Origin: Pontibacter virosus
GTDB lineage: Bacteria > Bacteroidota > Bacteroidia > Cytophagales > Hymenobacteraceae
NCBI RefSeq assembly: GCF_003096355.1
Contig: NZ_QEKI01000004.1
Coordinates: forward strand, 1 to 64,000
DNA length: 64,000 nucleotides
Reading direction: 5' to 3'
A program made the position numbers and the translations under genes. Numbering within the stretch: position 1 is the stretch's first letter; the number at the start of each line of letters is the position of its first letter. Shown here one piece after another: positions 8,324 through 17,248 of the stretch. A model generated the notes under the pieces. The model had not been told where the DNA came from and searched no databases. It saw only the letters and a list, made by a program, of their open reading frames with translations.

Positions 8324-9547
8324 ATGGCTGAAATTACCTGCTCATTTTGTGGCAAGAACAAAAAAGACGTATCTGTGATGATATCCGGAATCAACGCGCA
8401 CATTTGCGACCGTTGTATCGGGCAGGCACAGCAAATCCTGAATGAGGAAAACAAGATACGCGCCAACAGCCGCACGCCGAAATTTAACCTGATGAAACCG
8501 CGACAGATGAAGGAATACCTTGATCAGTTTGTGGTGGGCCAGGACGAGGCGAAGAAAGTGATGTCAGTAGCGGTATACAACCACTATAAGCGCTTGATGC
8601 AGCGCACCAACGAAGATGATGTGGTGATCGAAAAGTCAAACATCATCATGGTAGGCGAAACAGGTACAGGCAAGACCTACCTGGCACGTATGATGGCTGG
8701 TATCCTGCAGGTGCCTTTCTGTATTGCTGATGCGACTGTGCTGACAGAGGCTGGTTATGTGGGCGAAGACGTGGAAAGTATTCTGACCCGTTTGCTGCAG
8801 GCAGCTGATTATAATGTAGAGTCTGCAGAGCGCGGTATTGTATACATTGACGAGATCGACAAGATTGCCCGTAAGAGCGATAACCCATCCATTACCCGCG
8901 ACGTGAGTGGCGAGGGTGTACAGCAGGCACTTTTGAAACTGCTGGAAGGCACGGTAGTAAACGTACCGCCACAAGGTGGTCGTAAGCACCCGGAGCAGAA
9001 AATGATCACGGTGAACACAGAGAATATCCTGTTCATTTGCGGTGGTGCCTTCGTAGGTATAGACCGTCTGATCAAAAACCGTTTGAATACCCGCCCGATT
9101 GGTTTCTCTAAGTCCAAGCAGGACGATGAAGAGGAGAAAGAGAACTTCCTGCGTTACCTGACTGCGCAAGACCTGAAAAACTTCGGACTTATACCTGAGT
9201 TGATCGGTCGTCTGCCAGTACTAACGCACCTGAACCCACTCGATAAAGATACACTTCGCCTGATCCTGTTGGAGCCTAAGAACTCTATCGTAAAACAGTA
9301 CAAACGTCTGTTCGAGATGGAGAACATCAGCCTCAGCTTTGATGACGATGCGCTGGACTACATTGTAGAGAAAGCAGCAGAGTATAAATTAGGTGCACGT
9401 GGTTTGCGCTCTATCTGCGAAGGCATTATGACGGATGCCATGTTTGAACTGCCGTCTGAGGAAGGTGCTAAAGAATTGGTGATCACTGGTGAGTATGCCC
9501 GCGATAAATTTGACAAATCACCCTTAAAGCAGCTACGTGTTGCTTAA
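8324..9547 (+). CDS. clpX: Clp protease ATP-binding subunit ClpX
   Basis: A AAA+ unfoldase that delivers tagged substrates to ClpP. The N-terminal zinc-binding domain has Cys6, Cys9, Cys28 and Cys31 (CSFC and CDRC). Walker A GETGTGKT is at 111-118 and Walker [11 protein letters not shown] is at about 168-177. The sensor and C-terminal small AAA+ domain region [16 protein letters not shown] is intact. The length of 407 residues is normal. It begins at the ATG directly before the zinc motif. A bidirectional hairpin separates it from the convergent lpxB. Confidence 0.97.
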   Translation: MAEITCSFCGKNKKDVSVMISGINAHICDRCIGQAQQILNEENKIRANSRTPKFNLMKPRQMKEYLDQFVVGQDEAKKVMSVAVYNHYKRLMQRTNEDDVVIEKSNIIMVGETGTGKTYLARMMAGILQVPFCIADATVLTEAGYVGEDVESILTRLLQAADYNVESAERGIVYIDEIDKIARKSDNPSITRDVSGEGVQQALLKLLEGTVVNVPPQGGRKHPEQKMITVNTENILFICGGAFVGIDRLIKNRLNTRPIGFSKSKQDDEEEKENFLRYLTAQDLKNFGLIPELIGRLPVLTHLNPLDKDTLRLILLEPKNSIVKQYKRLFEMENISLSFDDDALDYIVEKAAEYKLGARGLRSICEGIMTDAMFELPSEEGAKELVITGEYARDKFDKSPLKQLRVA

Positions 9548-9565
9548 GGTATAGACGCTAAAAGT

Positions 9566-9604
9566 AGAAGGCCTCAGCTGCATAAAGCTGAGGCCTTCTC
9601 CTTT
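9566..9604. terminator. Bidirectional terminator between clpX and lpxB
   Basis: AGAAGGCCTCAGCT (9566-9579) pairs perfectly with AGCTGAGGCCTTCT (9586-9599) around a 6-base loop, between two convergent genes. AGGTATAG octamers flank it on both sides at 9547 and 9607. Confidence 0.8.
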
Positions 9605-9637
9605 ATAGGTATAGCTACTACGCTAAACTATCTGCCT

Positions 9638-10756
9638 TTATACTGTCTCTTTCAGATAGCCTACCATCAGTTCTGCCGCACGCTCGGCAGTACGGTGCTC
9701 CCCTATCTTTTTCTTTACGAGTGCATACCCCTCCTGCTGCTTCTGCATGGCATACTTATCAAACAGAATGTTTTTCAGCTCAGCTACAATCTTTTTGGCT
9801 GTGAAATCATCCTGAATCAGCTCTGTCACGATAGGTTTGTCGGCAATCAGATTCACGAGCGAGATATAAGGCACCTTGATCACACGCTTGCCAATAGCAT
9901 AAGAGATGGCGCTGGTCTTGTAGCACACAACTTGCGGCACGTCAAATAGTGCGGTTTCGAGTGTGGCTGTACCTGACGTAACGAGCGCAGCTTTCGCATA
10001 CGAAAGCAAATCATAGGTCTGGTCGTAGACAATCTTGATGTTCGGGTCTTTGTTGTACTGCTCGTAATACTCTTTTGAGAAGTTCGATACGCCGGCTACA
10101 ATAAACTGGTAATCACGGAAAGAAGGCAGCACGCTGAGCATTACTTCCAGCATATTTTCGATCTCCTGCTTGCGACTGCCAGGCAACAATGCTATAATGG
10201 GCTTGTTGTTCTGAATATGGTTCCGCACTCTGAAATCAGGCGCCACAACATGGTCGTTCACTGAGTCAGCTACCGGATTGCCGATATAGTCTACTTTGTA
10301 GTCAAAACGGCCGTAGAACTCTTCCTCAAATGGCATGATCACAAACATGCGGTCCACGAGGCGCTTGATCTTGTGCACGCGGCCCTGGTTCCAGGCCCAG
10401 ATTTTAGGGGAAATGTAATAGAAAACTTTCAGGCCATGCTCTTTTGCAAACTTGGCAATCCGCATGTTGAAACCGGCATAATCCACCAGGATGATCACAT
10501 CCGGCTTGAAGGCCGTGATATCCTCTTTGCATTCACGCAAAAAGCCCAGAATCTTAAAGAAATTGGTTGCAGCCTCCGCAAAGCCCATAAAGGCCATTTC
10601 CTGGTAGTGCTTGACCAGGTGCATGCCGGCCTCATGCATCATATCGCCCCCCCAACCCCTAATCTCAGCCTCCGGGTCTTGCTTCCGTAGTTGCTTGATG
10701 AGGTTAGAAGCGTGCAGATCGCCTGAGCGTTCGCCGGCTATAATGTAATATTTCAT
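9638..10756 (-). CDS. lpxB: Lipid-A-disaccharide synthase
   Basis: A GT19-family glycosyltransferase that joins UDP-2,3-diacylglucosamine and lipid X into the lipid A disaccharide at the inner face of the inner membrane. The 372-residue protein begins MKYYIIAGERSGDLHA, the LpxB N-terminal signature, and contains the conserved GxGGxxM-like GWGGDMMHEAGM segment, LLPGSRKQEIENML and SGTATLETAL nucleotide-binding motifs. Its presence confirms a lipid A-containing outer membrane. The usual neighbours lpxD, fabZ and lpxA are absent, which is common in Bacteroidota. Confidence 0.95.
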   Translation of the reverse strand: MKYYIIAGERSGDLHASNLIKQLRKQDPEAEIRGWGGDMMHEAGMHLVKHYQEMAFMGFAEAATNFFKILGFLRECKEDITAFKPDVIILVDYAGFNMRIAKFAKEHGLKVFYYISPKIWAWNQGRVHKIKRLVDRMFVIMPFEEEFYGRFDYKVDYIGNPVADSVNDHVVAPDFRVRNHIQNNKPIIALLPGSRKQEIENMLEVMLSVLPSFRDYQFIVAGVSNFSKEYYEQYNKDPNIKIVYDQTYDLLSYAKAALVTSGTATLETALFDVPQVVCYKTSAISYAIGKRVIKVPYISLVNLIADKPIVTELIQDDFTAKKIVAELKNILFDKYAMQKQQEGYALVKKKIGEHRTAERAAELMVGYLKETV

Positions 10757-10840
10757 TTAATGTGTATGCGTTTGGGCCTGCCTGATATGGCAGGAACGAA
10801 GAAAGCAATGGAATAGGTATAGCCAGATAGCTATAATTGC

Positions 10841-11257
10841 TTATTCGCCAAAATACTCCACGTAGTTACGTGGGGTTTCATATAATTTGAGGCTATGCAG
10901 CCTGGCCTGGGAAATTTCAGCGATTTTAGGCTCCAGAATTTTCCAAAATTCCACTACCAGGTTCTCCGTGCTGGCCAGTTTGTCTTCCATAAAGGCTACA
11001 TCAAGGTTAAGGTTTTTGTGGTCTACCTTCTCGATGATATTCTTGCGGATGAGTGTGCTCAGCTTTTTGAGGTCAATTACAAAACCGGTATCCGGGTCCG
11101 GCTTTCCTTTTACGGTCACGATTAGCTCATAATTGTGCCCATGCCAGTTGGTGTTCGCACACGGCCCGAAAACCTCCTTATTCTTCGCCAACGACCAGTT
11201 CGGGTTGTGCAGCTTGTGGGCTGCATTGAAATGCTCTAATCTGCTTACGTAAATCAT
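10841..11257 (-). CDS. queD: 6-carboxytetrahydropterin synthase / PTPS family
   Basis: A pterin synthase-fold enzyme of 138 residues. QueD converts 7,8-dihydroneopterin triphosphate to 6-carboxytetrahydropterin on the way to queuosine. The zinc-binding histidines are visible: His14 in the N-terminal FNAAHKLH and the pair in WHGHNYE. The catalytic Cys is in FGPCANTNWHGH. A 6-pyruvoyltetrahydropterin synthase activity cannot be excluded from sequence. The start ATG directly abuts the stop codon of the upstream permease gene (TAAATG), so the two are co-transcribed and probably translationally coupled, even though their functions look unrelated. No other queuosine genes are nearby. Confidence 0.88.
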   Translation of the reverse strand: MIYVSRLEHFNAAHKLHNPNWSLAKNKEVFGPCANTNWHGHNYELIVTVKGKPDPDTGFVIDLKKLSTLIRKNIIEKVDHKNLNLDVAFMEDKLASTENLVVEFWKILEPKIAEISQARLHSLKLYETPRNYVEYFGE

Positions 11258-12265
11258 TTAACTGCTAAACTTATAATTCTTTTGAGACAGCAAATATACG
11301 AAGAAAGGAACACCAAAGAACGATGTAATGATTCCAATTGGAAGCCCGGCTGGCGGATATAAAATCCGGGAAAGGAGATCGCAGAGCAGCATGAACAGAC
11401 CGCCCACAAAAGCGCAGAAAAGCAGGTTGCTCCTGCCCGTCGCTCCCATTAACCCACGAGTGACATGCGGAATGATCAGTCCCACGAAGCCAATAGGCCC
11501 GGAGGTGGCCACAGCAAAGCCGGTTACGACAGAAACCGTACCCAGAATCGCCCAACGGGTTCGCGCCACATTCACGCCTAGCGCCTGTGCCCGGTCGGCC
11601 CCGAGTAGCAAGATGTTGAGCTGCTTCTGTAGGAAAGCGAAAAGCAAAAGCGCCACCAACAATGCCGTGGCCGGGTATGGCAGCAGCGACCAGCTCGCCC
11701 GCTCAAAACTCCCCATCGACCAGAATATAACCGACTTAAGTTTCCCTTCGGAATCAGACAGAAAAGTGAGCAGTCCGACCATGGCCGTTACCAGTGAACT
11801 GATGGCTATACCTGCCAACAGCAGTTGCGCAGGTATAAGCTGACGTTTTCGGTAGCCGAGTATCACGACGACAAGCGTCACCACAAAGGCTCCTATCAGT
11901 GCAAACACAGGCGGCATATAAAAGCCTCCGATCGATACTTCAACAAAACCAAAGAACACGATCACAGCTCCCAATGAAGCACCCGAGGCCGTACCCAACA
12001 GGTAGGGGTCAGCCAGTCCGTTGTTGACCATGGCCTGCATGAGGTAACCGCAAAAAGCCAGCGAAGCCCCTACCACCAGTGCTAAAAGCAGCCTGGGCAA
12101 ACGAAGGTGTGTAATGGCAAAGTGAGTGGTATTATCAGGGTCATAATGGAAAATGGCCTGCCAGATGGTTGACAAATCCACTTCGAAAGTACCTACCTGT
12201 AACCCGAGCACCAGCGTGACCAGGATCAGCAGGATCGCCCCCATAAAGTATAAAGTGCTTCTCAT
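11258..12265 (-). CDS. FecCD/BtuC-family ABC transporter permease
   Basis: An inner-membrane permease of 335 residues for iron-siderophore, heme or cobalamin import. About nine to ten hydrophobic helices are visible. The family signatures include TASGASLGAV, LLAGIAISSL and the ATPase-contacting GPIGFVGLIIPHVTR. Its start overlaps the stop of the binding-protein gene by 4 bases (ATGA). The substrate cannot be deduced. The matching ATPase gene would normally follow here, but queD occupies that place, so the ATP-hydrolysing subunit must be encoded elsewhere or shared. Confidence 0.92.
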   Translation of the reverse strand: MRSTLYFMGAILLILVTLVLGLQVGTFEVDLSTIWQAIFHYDPDNTTHFAITHLRLPRLLLALVVGASLAFCGYLMQAMVNNGLADPYLLGTASGASLGAVIVFFGFVEVSIGGFYMPPVFALIGAFVVTLVVVILGYRKRQLIPAQLLLAGIAISSLVTAMVGLLTFLSDSEGKLKSVIFWSMGSFERASWSLLPYPATALLVALLLFAFLQKQLNILLLGADRAQALGVNVARTRWAILGTVSVVTGFAVATSGPIGFVGLIIPHVTRGLMGATGRSNLLFCAFVGGLFMLLCDLLSRILYPPAGLPIGIITSFFGVPFFVYLLSQKNYKFSS

Positions 12266-13158
12266 GGGTATAGGAAGCTTTCAAGTTCACGGATCGACTC
12301 TACTACCCGAGGGCTAGGCCGCTCGATGAGGTTGCCAGTAGGTTGGTAGATGCGCTTATTCCGGTAAGCGGCAATTTTGCGCAGCTCCGGGTATAGACTG
12401 AAGAACTCCCGCTCCAGTCGCTCTATACTTCCACCAAGCAGCACATCCGGGTTCATTTTGAGAATATATTCGCGGGTGAGTGCCGGGTATGGCTGGTCAA
12501 ACACCTCCTGCACGGCATTTTGGGCACCGAGTATACGAAGCTGGTCTGTCAGGATAGTGTTCTGTCCATAAACGTAGATCGGGTCACTCCAGGTAATAGC
12601 CAGTACGCGCTGCTGTTGTGTCTGTCCGCTATACCTGCGCTCGATCGCCTGCACCTGTTGGCGCAACGAGTCGGCCAAGTGGTTTGCCTGCTGCTCCCGG
12701 CCCATGATGCGACCGAGGTCTTCTATACCTTTCAGAATATCCGCTACACTGCGATACTTCTGGTAGTAAACAGGTATACCCAGTTCCTCCAATCGGGCGG
12801 CCATATCCAGAGGGGTTATACCTTCCACGGTAAAGATCAGGTCAGGCTTCAGGGCCAGCACCTGCTCCAGATCAACCGGGTAGTTACTCACCACAGGTTT
12901 ACTGTATACGGCAGCCGGGTAGTCACACTGGGGGGTGCGCCCGACAATAGAAGCCGTGTCGCAAACGGCAAAGAGCATTTCGGTCATGGATGAGGCAAAG
13001 GCCATTACCCGTTCAGGCTGTCCCTTTAACTTTATTGCACGCCCCAGGTCGTCCTGCAGCACCAGTTCCTCCCCTGTCTTTTCTTCTTTCCCGGAACCGC
13101 AGGCGCAGCAAAAGATCAGCAGGCATACTGCCAAAAACTTGTTCAGGTATGGGTGCAA
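12262..13158 (-). CDS. ABC transporter substrate-binding lipoprotein (BtuF/FecB type)
   Basis: A periplasmic binding protein of 298 residues anchored as a lipoprotein. The signal peptide ends at LLIFCCACGSG, with the likely lipobox Cys at about 20. The two-lobed helical-backbone fold shows the VMAFASSMTEMLFAV and LALKPDLIF segments, then NPDVLLGG in the second lobe. Such proteins pass ferric siderophores, heme or vitamin B12 from a TonB-dependent receptor to the permease. No TonB-dependent receptor is adjacent. It is first in the three-gene operon with the permease and queD. Confidence 0.9.
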   Translation of the reverse strand: MHPYLNKFLAVCLLIFCCACGSGKEEKTGEELVLQDDLGRAIKLKGQPERVMAFASSMTEMLFAVCDTASIVGRTPQCDYPAAVYSKPVVSNYPVDLEQVLALKPDLIFTVEGITPLDMAARLEELGIPVYYQKYRSVADILKGIEDLGRIMGREQQANHLADSLRQQVQAIERRYSGQTQQQRVLAITWSDPIYVYGQNTILTDQLRILGAQNAVQEVFDQPYPALTREYILKMNPDVLLGGSIERLEREFFSLYPELRKIAAYRNKRIYQPTGNLIERPSPRVVESIRELESFLYP

Positions 13159-13267
13159 GGTATAGCTCGGTTTCTGATTGAAGGAGCGACAGGGCGATGT
13201 GCGCTTCGGCTCCGTTTATTTTCGTAAATTTAACGCAATATAACTTTACAGCCTACAAATCTGAATT

Positions 13268-14233
13268 ATGATCGTTGTAACTGGTGCTGCCGGCTTTATT
13301 GCGAGTTGCCTTGTAAGCAGGCTCAACGCAGCTAACTTTAATGATATCGTGGTGGTGGACAATTTCTCTGTCGCCAAAAAAGAAGGAAACCTGAAAGGGA
13401 AAAAGATAAAGGAGTATGTAGACCGTGATGGTTTCTTTGCGTGGCTGGACGATAACTACGAAGAAGTAGAATTCATTTTCCACCTGGGTGCCCGCACTGA
13501 TACCACCGAGTTTAACAAGGACGTGTTCGACCTGCTCAACCTGAACTATTCCAAGCAGGTATGGAACGCCTGCTGCGAGTACCAAATTCCGCTGGTATAC
13601 GCTTCGTCAGCGGCTACCTACGGCTCCGGCACCCTCGGCTATGACGACGAAGAAGCCACCATCCCGTTGCTGCAGCCGCTCAACCCATACGGCGACTCCA
13701 AAAACGATTTCGACAAGTGGGCGCTGGAGCAAACGGCAAAGCCTTTCTTCTGGGCGGGTCTCAAGTTCTTTAATGTATATGGTCCCAACGAGTACCATAA
13801 AGGCAAAATGGCTTCTGTTATTTTCCATGCCTACAACCAGATCAAAGATAAGGGCAGCATGAAGCTTTTCCGCTCGCACAATCCCGACTATGCTGACGGC
13901 GAGCAGATGCGTGACTTCGTGTATGTGAAGGATGTGGTAGAAGTGTGCATGTTCCTGATGCAGCACCGAAAAAACTCCGGTATTTACAACCTCGGCTCCG
14001 GCAAGGCCCGCACCTTTATGGCACTGGCGCTCAACACATTCGAAGCCATGGGTGTAACGCCCAACATCGATTTTATGGATACGCCGGAGAACCTGCGCGA
14101 CAACTACCAATACTTTACCGAAGCCAATATGAACAAGCTCCGCTCTATTGGTTACGATCGAGCGTTCTATACCTTAGAGGAAGGTGTGAAAGACTATGTC
14201 CAGAATTACCTGATGGAGGGAAAGTATTATTAA
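13268..14233 (+). CDS. hldD: ADP-L-glycero-D-manno-heptose-6-epimerase
   Basis: A short-chain dehydrogenase-type epimerase that converts ADP-D-glycero- to ADP-L-glycero-D-manno-heptose for the LPS core. The NAD(P)-binding TGAAGFIAS motif is at residues 5-13, and the catalytic Tyr-Lys pair is in NPYGDSKNDFDKW. The FFNVYGPNEYHKG-like segment (KFFNVYGPNEYHKG) is diagnostic of the HldD family. The length of 321 residues is normal. The upstream gap contains two imperfect -7 elements (TAAATTTA at 13225 and TAACTTTA at 13241), so the promoter is uncertain. A strong hairpin follows. Confidence 0.93.
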   Translation: MIVVTGAAGFIASCLVSRLNAANFNDIVVVDNFSVAKKEGNLKGKKIKEYVDRDGFFAWLDDNYEEVEFIFHLGARTDTTEFNKDVFDLLNLNYSKQVWNACCEYQIPLVYASSAATYGSGTLGYDDEEATIPLLQPLNPYGDSKNDFDKWALEQTAKPFFWAGLKFFNVYGPNEYHKGKMASVIFHAYNQIKDKGSMKLFRSHNPDYADGEQMRDFVYVKDVVEVCMFLMQHRKNSGIYNLGSGKARTFMALALNTFEAMGVTPNIDFMDTPENLRDNYQYFTEANMNKLRSIGYDRAFYTLEEGVKDYVQNYLMEGKYY

Positions 14234-14277
14234 CGAGGAATGAATAATGCTGAATGATGAATGGTTCAGCAGGTATA

Positions 14278-14320
14278 GCAAGGCCCCGCTTATGATTCCA
14301 TAGGCGGGGCCTTGTGCTTT
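14278..14320. terminator. Bidirectional terminator after hldD
   Basis: CAAGGCCCCGC pairs with GCGGGGCCTTG across a loop of about a dozen bases, followed by TGCTTTC. It lies between hldD and a convergent lipoprotein gene. An AGGTATAG copy at 14271 immediately precedes it. Confidence 0.75.
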
Positions 14321-14336
14321 CAAGTAGTTTCAATTG

Positions 14337-15458
14337 CTATTTGCTTTCTTCTTCCTTATAAGTCAGCAAATGCTCTGCCGCTTTGCTAAATAAACCAGAT
14401 TGGGTACCAATGTATACCTTGTCACTTACCTTTGCGATGGAAGTAATGCTATGGCCTTCCAGGCCTGTATTGTCAAGCTCTCTTAATTGCAGCTTGTCTA
14501 TACCTGGCTCCACTTCGAAAATTTGGCTGTTGTAACTGGCTAACAATATTTCATCGCTGATGGCATGATAGGATAACCACTCAGCTGTACCTCCCACATG
14601 CGCGTCCAGCGACCAGGTTTGTCCTGAAACAGCCCGGAACAAAGCATGCGTTTGACGCCTTCCATGTCTGGCAATGGTATAGAGATCGCCTTTGTGCTCA
14701 AAGGTAGCATAAGCCACTTGGTCAGGCATCTGGAAATCAATCTCACCCTCTTCTGTGATTTTATAAAAGCCCCAGTCGGTGGCAACGTAAAAATTATTGT
14801 GATGTGAGCGTATGTACCGGACATAACCGCCTACCTGCACTGGTGTAAGTATTTTTGTCTCTTCCAATACGATCTTAGCAAAACTCTGATTGGCTTTGTC
14901 AATCCCTAGCTTGAACAAAAAATAGCGCAACTCTGCTCTTCCGCTTTCCTCATTAAGGTACTTGTATGGCACCAAAACAACATTGTTCTCAGAGATAGCC
15001 ATGCTTTCCAGCGTGTTGGACATGATCAACTCAAAACCAAGGAAGCTAGGGTCAATCTCCTTTGCATCAAGCCTAAGCCCGGCCCCGCTAGTCACCGGAT
15101 CACTGACTGTCCTGAAATATAGAACATCGTCCTCTGTACCGGCAAATATGCTGGAGTTCATGGGATACTTGTTATGCGACAGGTTTTTGAAAGGGTGTAC
15201 ATAGTTGCTCACCTTTGCCCCTTTCCTTGCATGAGATATTTTGGAAAATAAGTACATCCCTAAAACCTGGAGCCTGTCTTCAGCCTGAGCAGCATGGAGG
15301 TTTACAATGAACCGCTGGTTGTATAGGAACTTATTGTGCGCTTCCCAGGCAACAACAGGTTCTATCTCAATCTCCTCCAGCTCTTTTTTGCAGGAAGAAA
15401 ACAGTATGAAAAAGCAAAGTAAAGGCAAAATATACCTAAGGGCTAAAAGCTGTTTCAT
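14337..15458 (-). CDS. Putative lipoprotein with possible beta-propeller fold
   Basis: A 373-residue exported protein that I do not recognise. It begins with a lipoprotein signal peptide whose lipobox ends LFSSCKKE, with Cys at about 23. The rest is rich in short beta segments with spaced aromatic and Gly residues, for example LGMYLF, VYIGTQSGLFSKA and DWGFYKITEEGEIDF. The IGTQSGLF-type phrases resemble repeats of sensor or surface beta-propellers, but I cannot confirm the fold. It lies 61 bases beyond a second small lipoprotein gene on the same strand, so they may form an operon. The function is unknown. Confidence 0.75.
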   Translation of the reverse strand: MKQLLALRYILPLLCFFILFSSCKKELEEIEIEPVVAWEAHNKFLYNQRFIVNLHAAQAEDRLQVLGMYLFSKISHARKGAKVSNYVHPFKNLSHNKYPMNSSIFAGTEDDVLYFRTVSDPVTSGAGLRLDAKEIDPSFLGFELIMSNTLESMAISENNVVLVPYKYLNEESGRAELRYFLFKLGIDKANQSFAKIVLEETKILTPVQVGGYVRYIRSHHNNFYVATDWGFYKITEEGEIDFQMPDQVAYATFEHKGDLYTIARHGRRQTHALFRAVSGQTWSLDAHVGGTAEWLSYHAISDEILLASYNSQIFEVEPGIDKLQLRELDNTGLEGHSITSIAKVSDKVYIGTQSGLFSKAAEHLLTYKEEESK

Positions 15459-15519
15459 AGGTAAGACAGTTATAGCAGGATTTATTGAATAATTGGATTG
15501 TCTGTGAAGGTAAGGCAGG

Positions 15520-15987
15520 TTAATCCACGATAATGATGTGGTGCAGGTATAGTTTCCCTTCCTCTATCACCTCGGTTGTTGCGGCCAGTTTCACACCATT
15601 CTGAAAGAAGCCATCCTGCAAAGGTGAAAATCTAAAATGATGCGTCTGTCCACTAATTAAAAAAGTTCGCTCCCGGTTTCCCTGGAAATCCTCTAATAGT
15701 AGAAAAGGATTTATTTCCGATACTTGTATGGCTGTATCTCCAAGCAAGGTACCTGAGCGGGAGAGAATGTAATTTTTGTCCTCCATCATACCTTCCCACG
15801 GGATGCTGGTCTGCCCAAACATATAAAAGAATTCAGCGGTATCGATCTTACTTGTTGCAAACACATTTTCGCCGGAAGCATCTACGAAATTGATGAAGTG
15901 AAACTGTGACAATGGCTCTGCAACATCCTCTTTCTTACAGGCGATAAAGAGGGGCATAATAAATAAAACGAGCAATAGCTTCTTCAT
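15520..15987 (-). CDS. Putative small lipoprotein of unknown function
   Basis: A protein of 155 residues with a clear lipoprotein signal (MKKLLLVLFIMPLFIAC, Cys17, then KKED). The mature part is hydrophilic with aromatic residues and shows no motif I know. It precedes the larger lipoprotein on the same strand and is divergent from the LytS-type kinase gene at 16190. Co-regulation with that two-component system is a guess based only on position. Confidence 0.7.
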   Translation of the reverse strand: MKKLLLVLFIMPLFIACKKEDVAEPLSQFHFINFVDASGENVFATSKIDTAEFFYMFGQTSIPWEGMMEDKNYILSRSGTLLGDTAIQVSEINPFLLLEDFQGNRERTFLISGQTHHFRFSPLQDGFFQNGVKLAATTEVIEEGKLYLHHIIIVD

Positions 15988-16189
15988 ATGTTTGTTTGCG
16001 TCGAGAGATTATGTGTATAAGCGAAAGTCAGTATTGAGGTCCAAACATTCCCAGATGATCAGACTCACTTTAATATCTTCTCTACTAATTTATAAATTAA
16101 TATATCGGGATGGAAGAATATTATACGAATAGACATTTGCTGTAGATGAATCGTGTTGTGTGTTAGCAAAGTAATGCGTTGTTTTAGGG

Positions 16190-17248
16190 ATGCTTAAAAG
16201 GGTAAAATACCGCCACATCTTATACCACGTCCTAGGTTGGGCCGTCTTCATTTTTTATGAGGTATCGCTGGTCACGCTCATCAATCCTAACATCACGGCT
16301 TTGTGGGAGTGGATGATTTGGTATACGCTCAATATTGGCCTCTTTTATTTTTTCGCACACGTTGTCCTACATTATACACTCAGGCACAACAAGCTTCTTC
16401 TGTTACTTGAGTTGGTACCTGCCATTATAGGCGCCTACCTCCTCATGCAGTTTGGTATAGAGAAACTTGTTAACCCCTTACGTGAAACTCCCCGGGGCTT
16501 TAGCCCTGACAAAATCTGGTACCTTCGGGTTACCTGGCGTTGCTTTTATTTCCTGAGTTTCAGCACAGCCTACTGGTTTTTGCGCCAGACAATCAAAAAC
16601 CAAAAGCGCATTAATCAGATGGAGCTGGAGCGTTTGCAGGCTGAGCGTGAAAAAGCCGAACTTGAAAAAGGACTTATTCGCTCCCAAAACGCTTTGCTGC
16701 AGGCTCAAATCAGTCCACATCTGCTCTTCAATACGCTCAACTTTATTTACAATTCGGTGCAGGATGTTTCGCCTAAGGCTTCGGAAGGGGTACTGCTGCT
16801 CTCAGAGGTGATGCACTATGCCTTGCAGCGTGTACACGATGACGGGAAAACCGACCTGCAGCATGAAGTGGAGCATATCGAGAAATACATTGCGCTCAAC
16901 CAGCTTCGCTTCAGCTACCCACTTCACCTGCAAATGAAGTGTAGTGGCAGGCTGCAAGGCAAGATTCCTCCGTTGCTCCTGCTCACTTTCGTAGAAAACA
17001 CCTTCAAGCACGGCGATCTCACTGACCCTAGTCAGGCTGCCTGCATTTCGGTTGCGCATCAACAGGATATGCTCCACTTCAACACCAGCAACAAAAAGCG
17101 CAAACACCACGGCGGACGTGGGTATGGCATCGGTATACAAAATGCTAAAACCCGCCTCAGTGAGTTTTACGATGAACAGGACTATACCCTGACCATAGAC
17201 GAAGACGAGCATCGACATGCTGTGCACCTTAAAATAAAGCTGACATGA
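16190..17248 (+). CDS. LytS/YehU-type sensor histidine kinase
   Basis: An inner-membrane sensor kinase of 352 residues. Four hydrophobic segments occupy residues 10-130, followed by a coiled coil (about 137-170) and a His_kinase domain with the phospho-acceptor His177 in the motif SPHLLFNTLN. The C-terminal ATPase part has LTFVENTFKHG (N box) and RGYGIGIQNAKTRL (G box). There is no large periplasmic sensor, so it probably senses through its membrane helices. The stop overlaps the response regulator start by 4 bases (ATGA), giving a coupled two-component pair. Confidence 0.92.
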   Translation: MLKRVKYRHILYHVLGWAVFIFYEVSLVTLINPNITALWEWMIWYTLNIGLFYFFAHVVLHYTLRHNKLLLLLELVPAIIGAYLLMQFGIEKLVNPLRETPRGFSPDKIWYLRVTWRCFYFLSFSTAYWFLRQTIKNQKRINQMELERLQAEREKAELEKGLIRSQNALLQAQISPHLLFNTLNFIYNSVQDVSPKASEGVLLLSEVMHYALQRVHDDGKTDLQHEVEHIEKYIALNQLRFSYPLHLQMKCSGRLQGKIPPLLLLTFVENTFKHGDLTDPSQAACISVAHQQDMLHFNTSNKKRKHHGGRGYGIGIQNAKTRLSEFYDEQDYTLTIDEDEHRHAVHLKIKLT

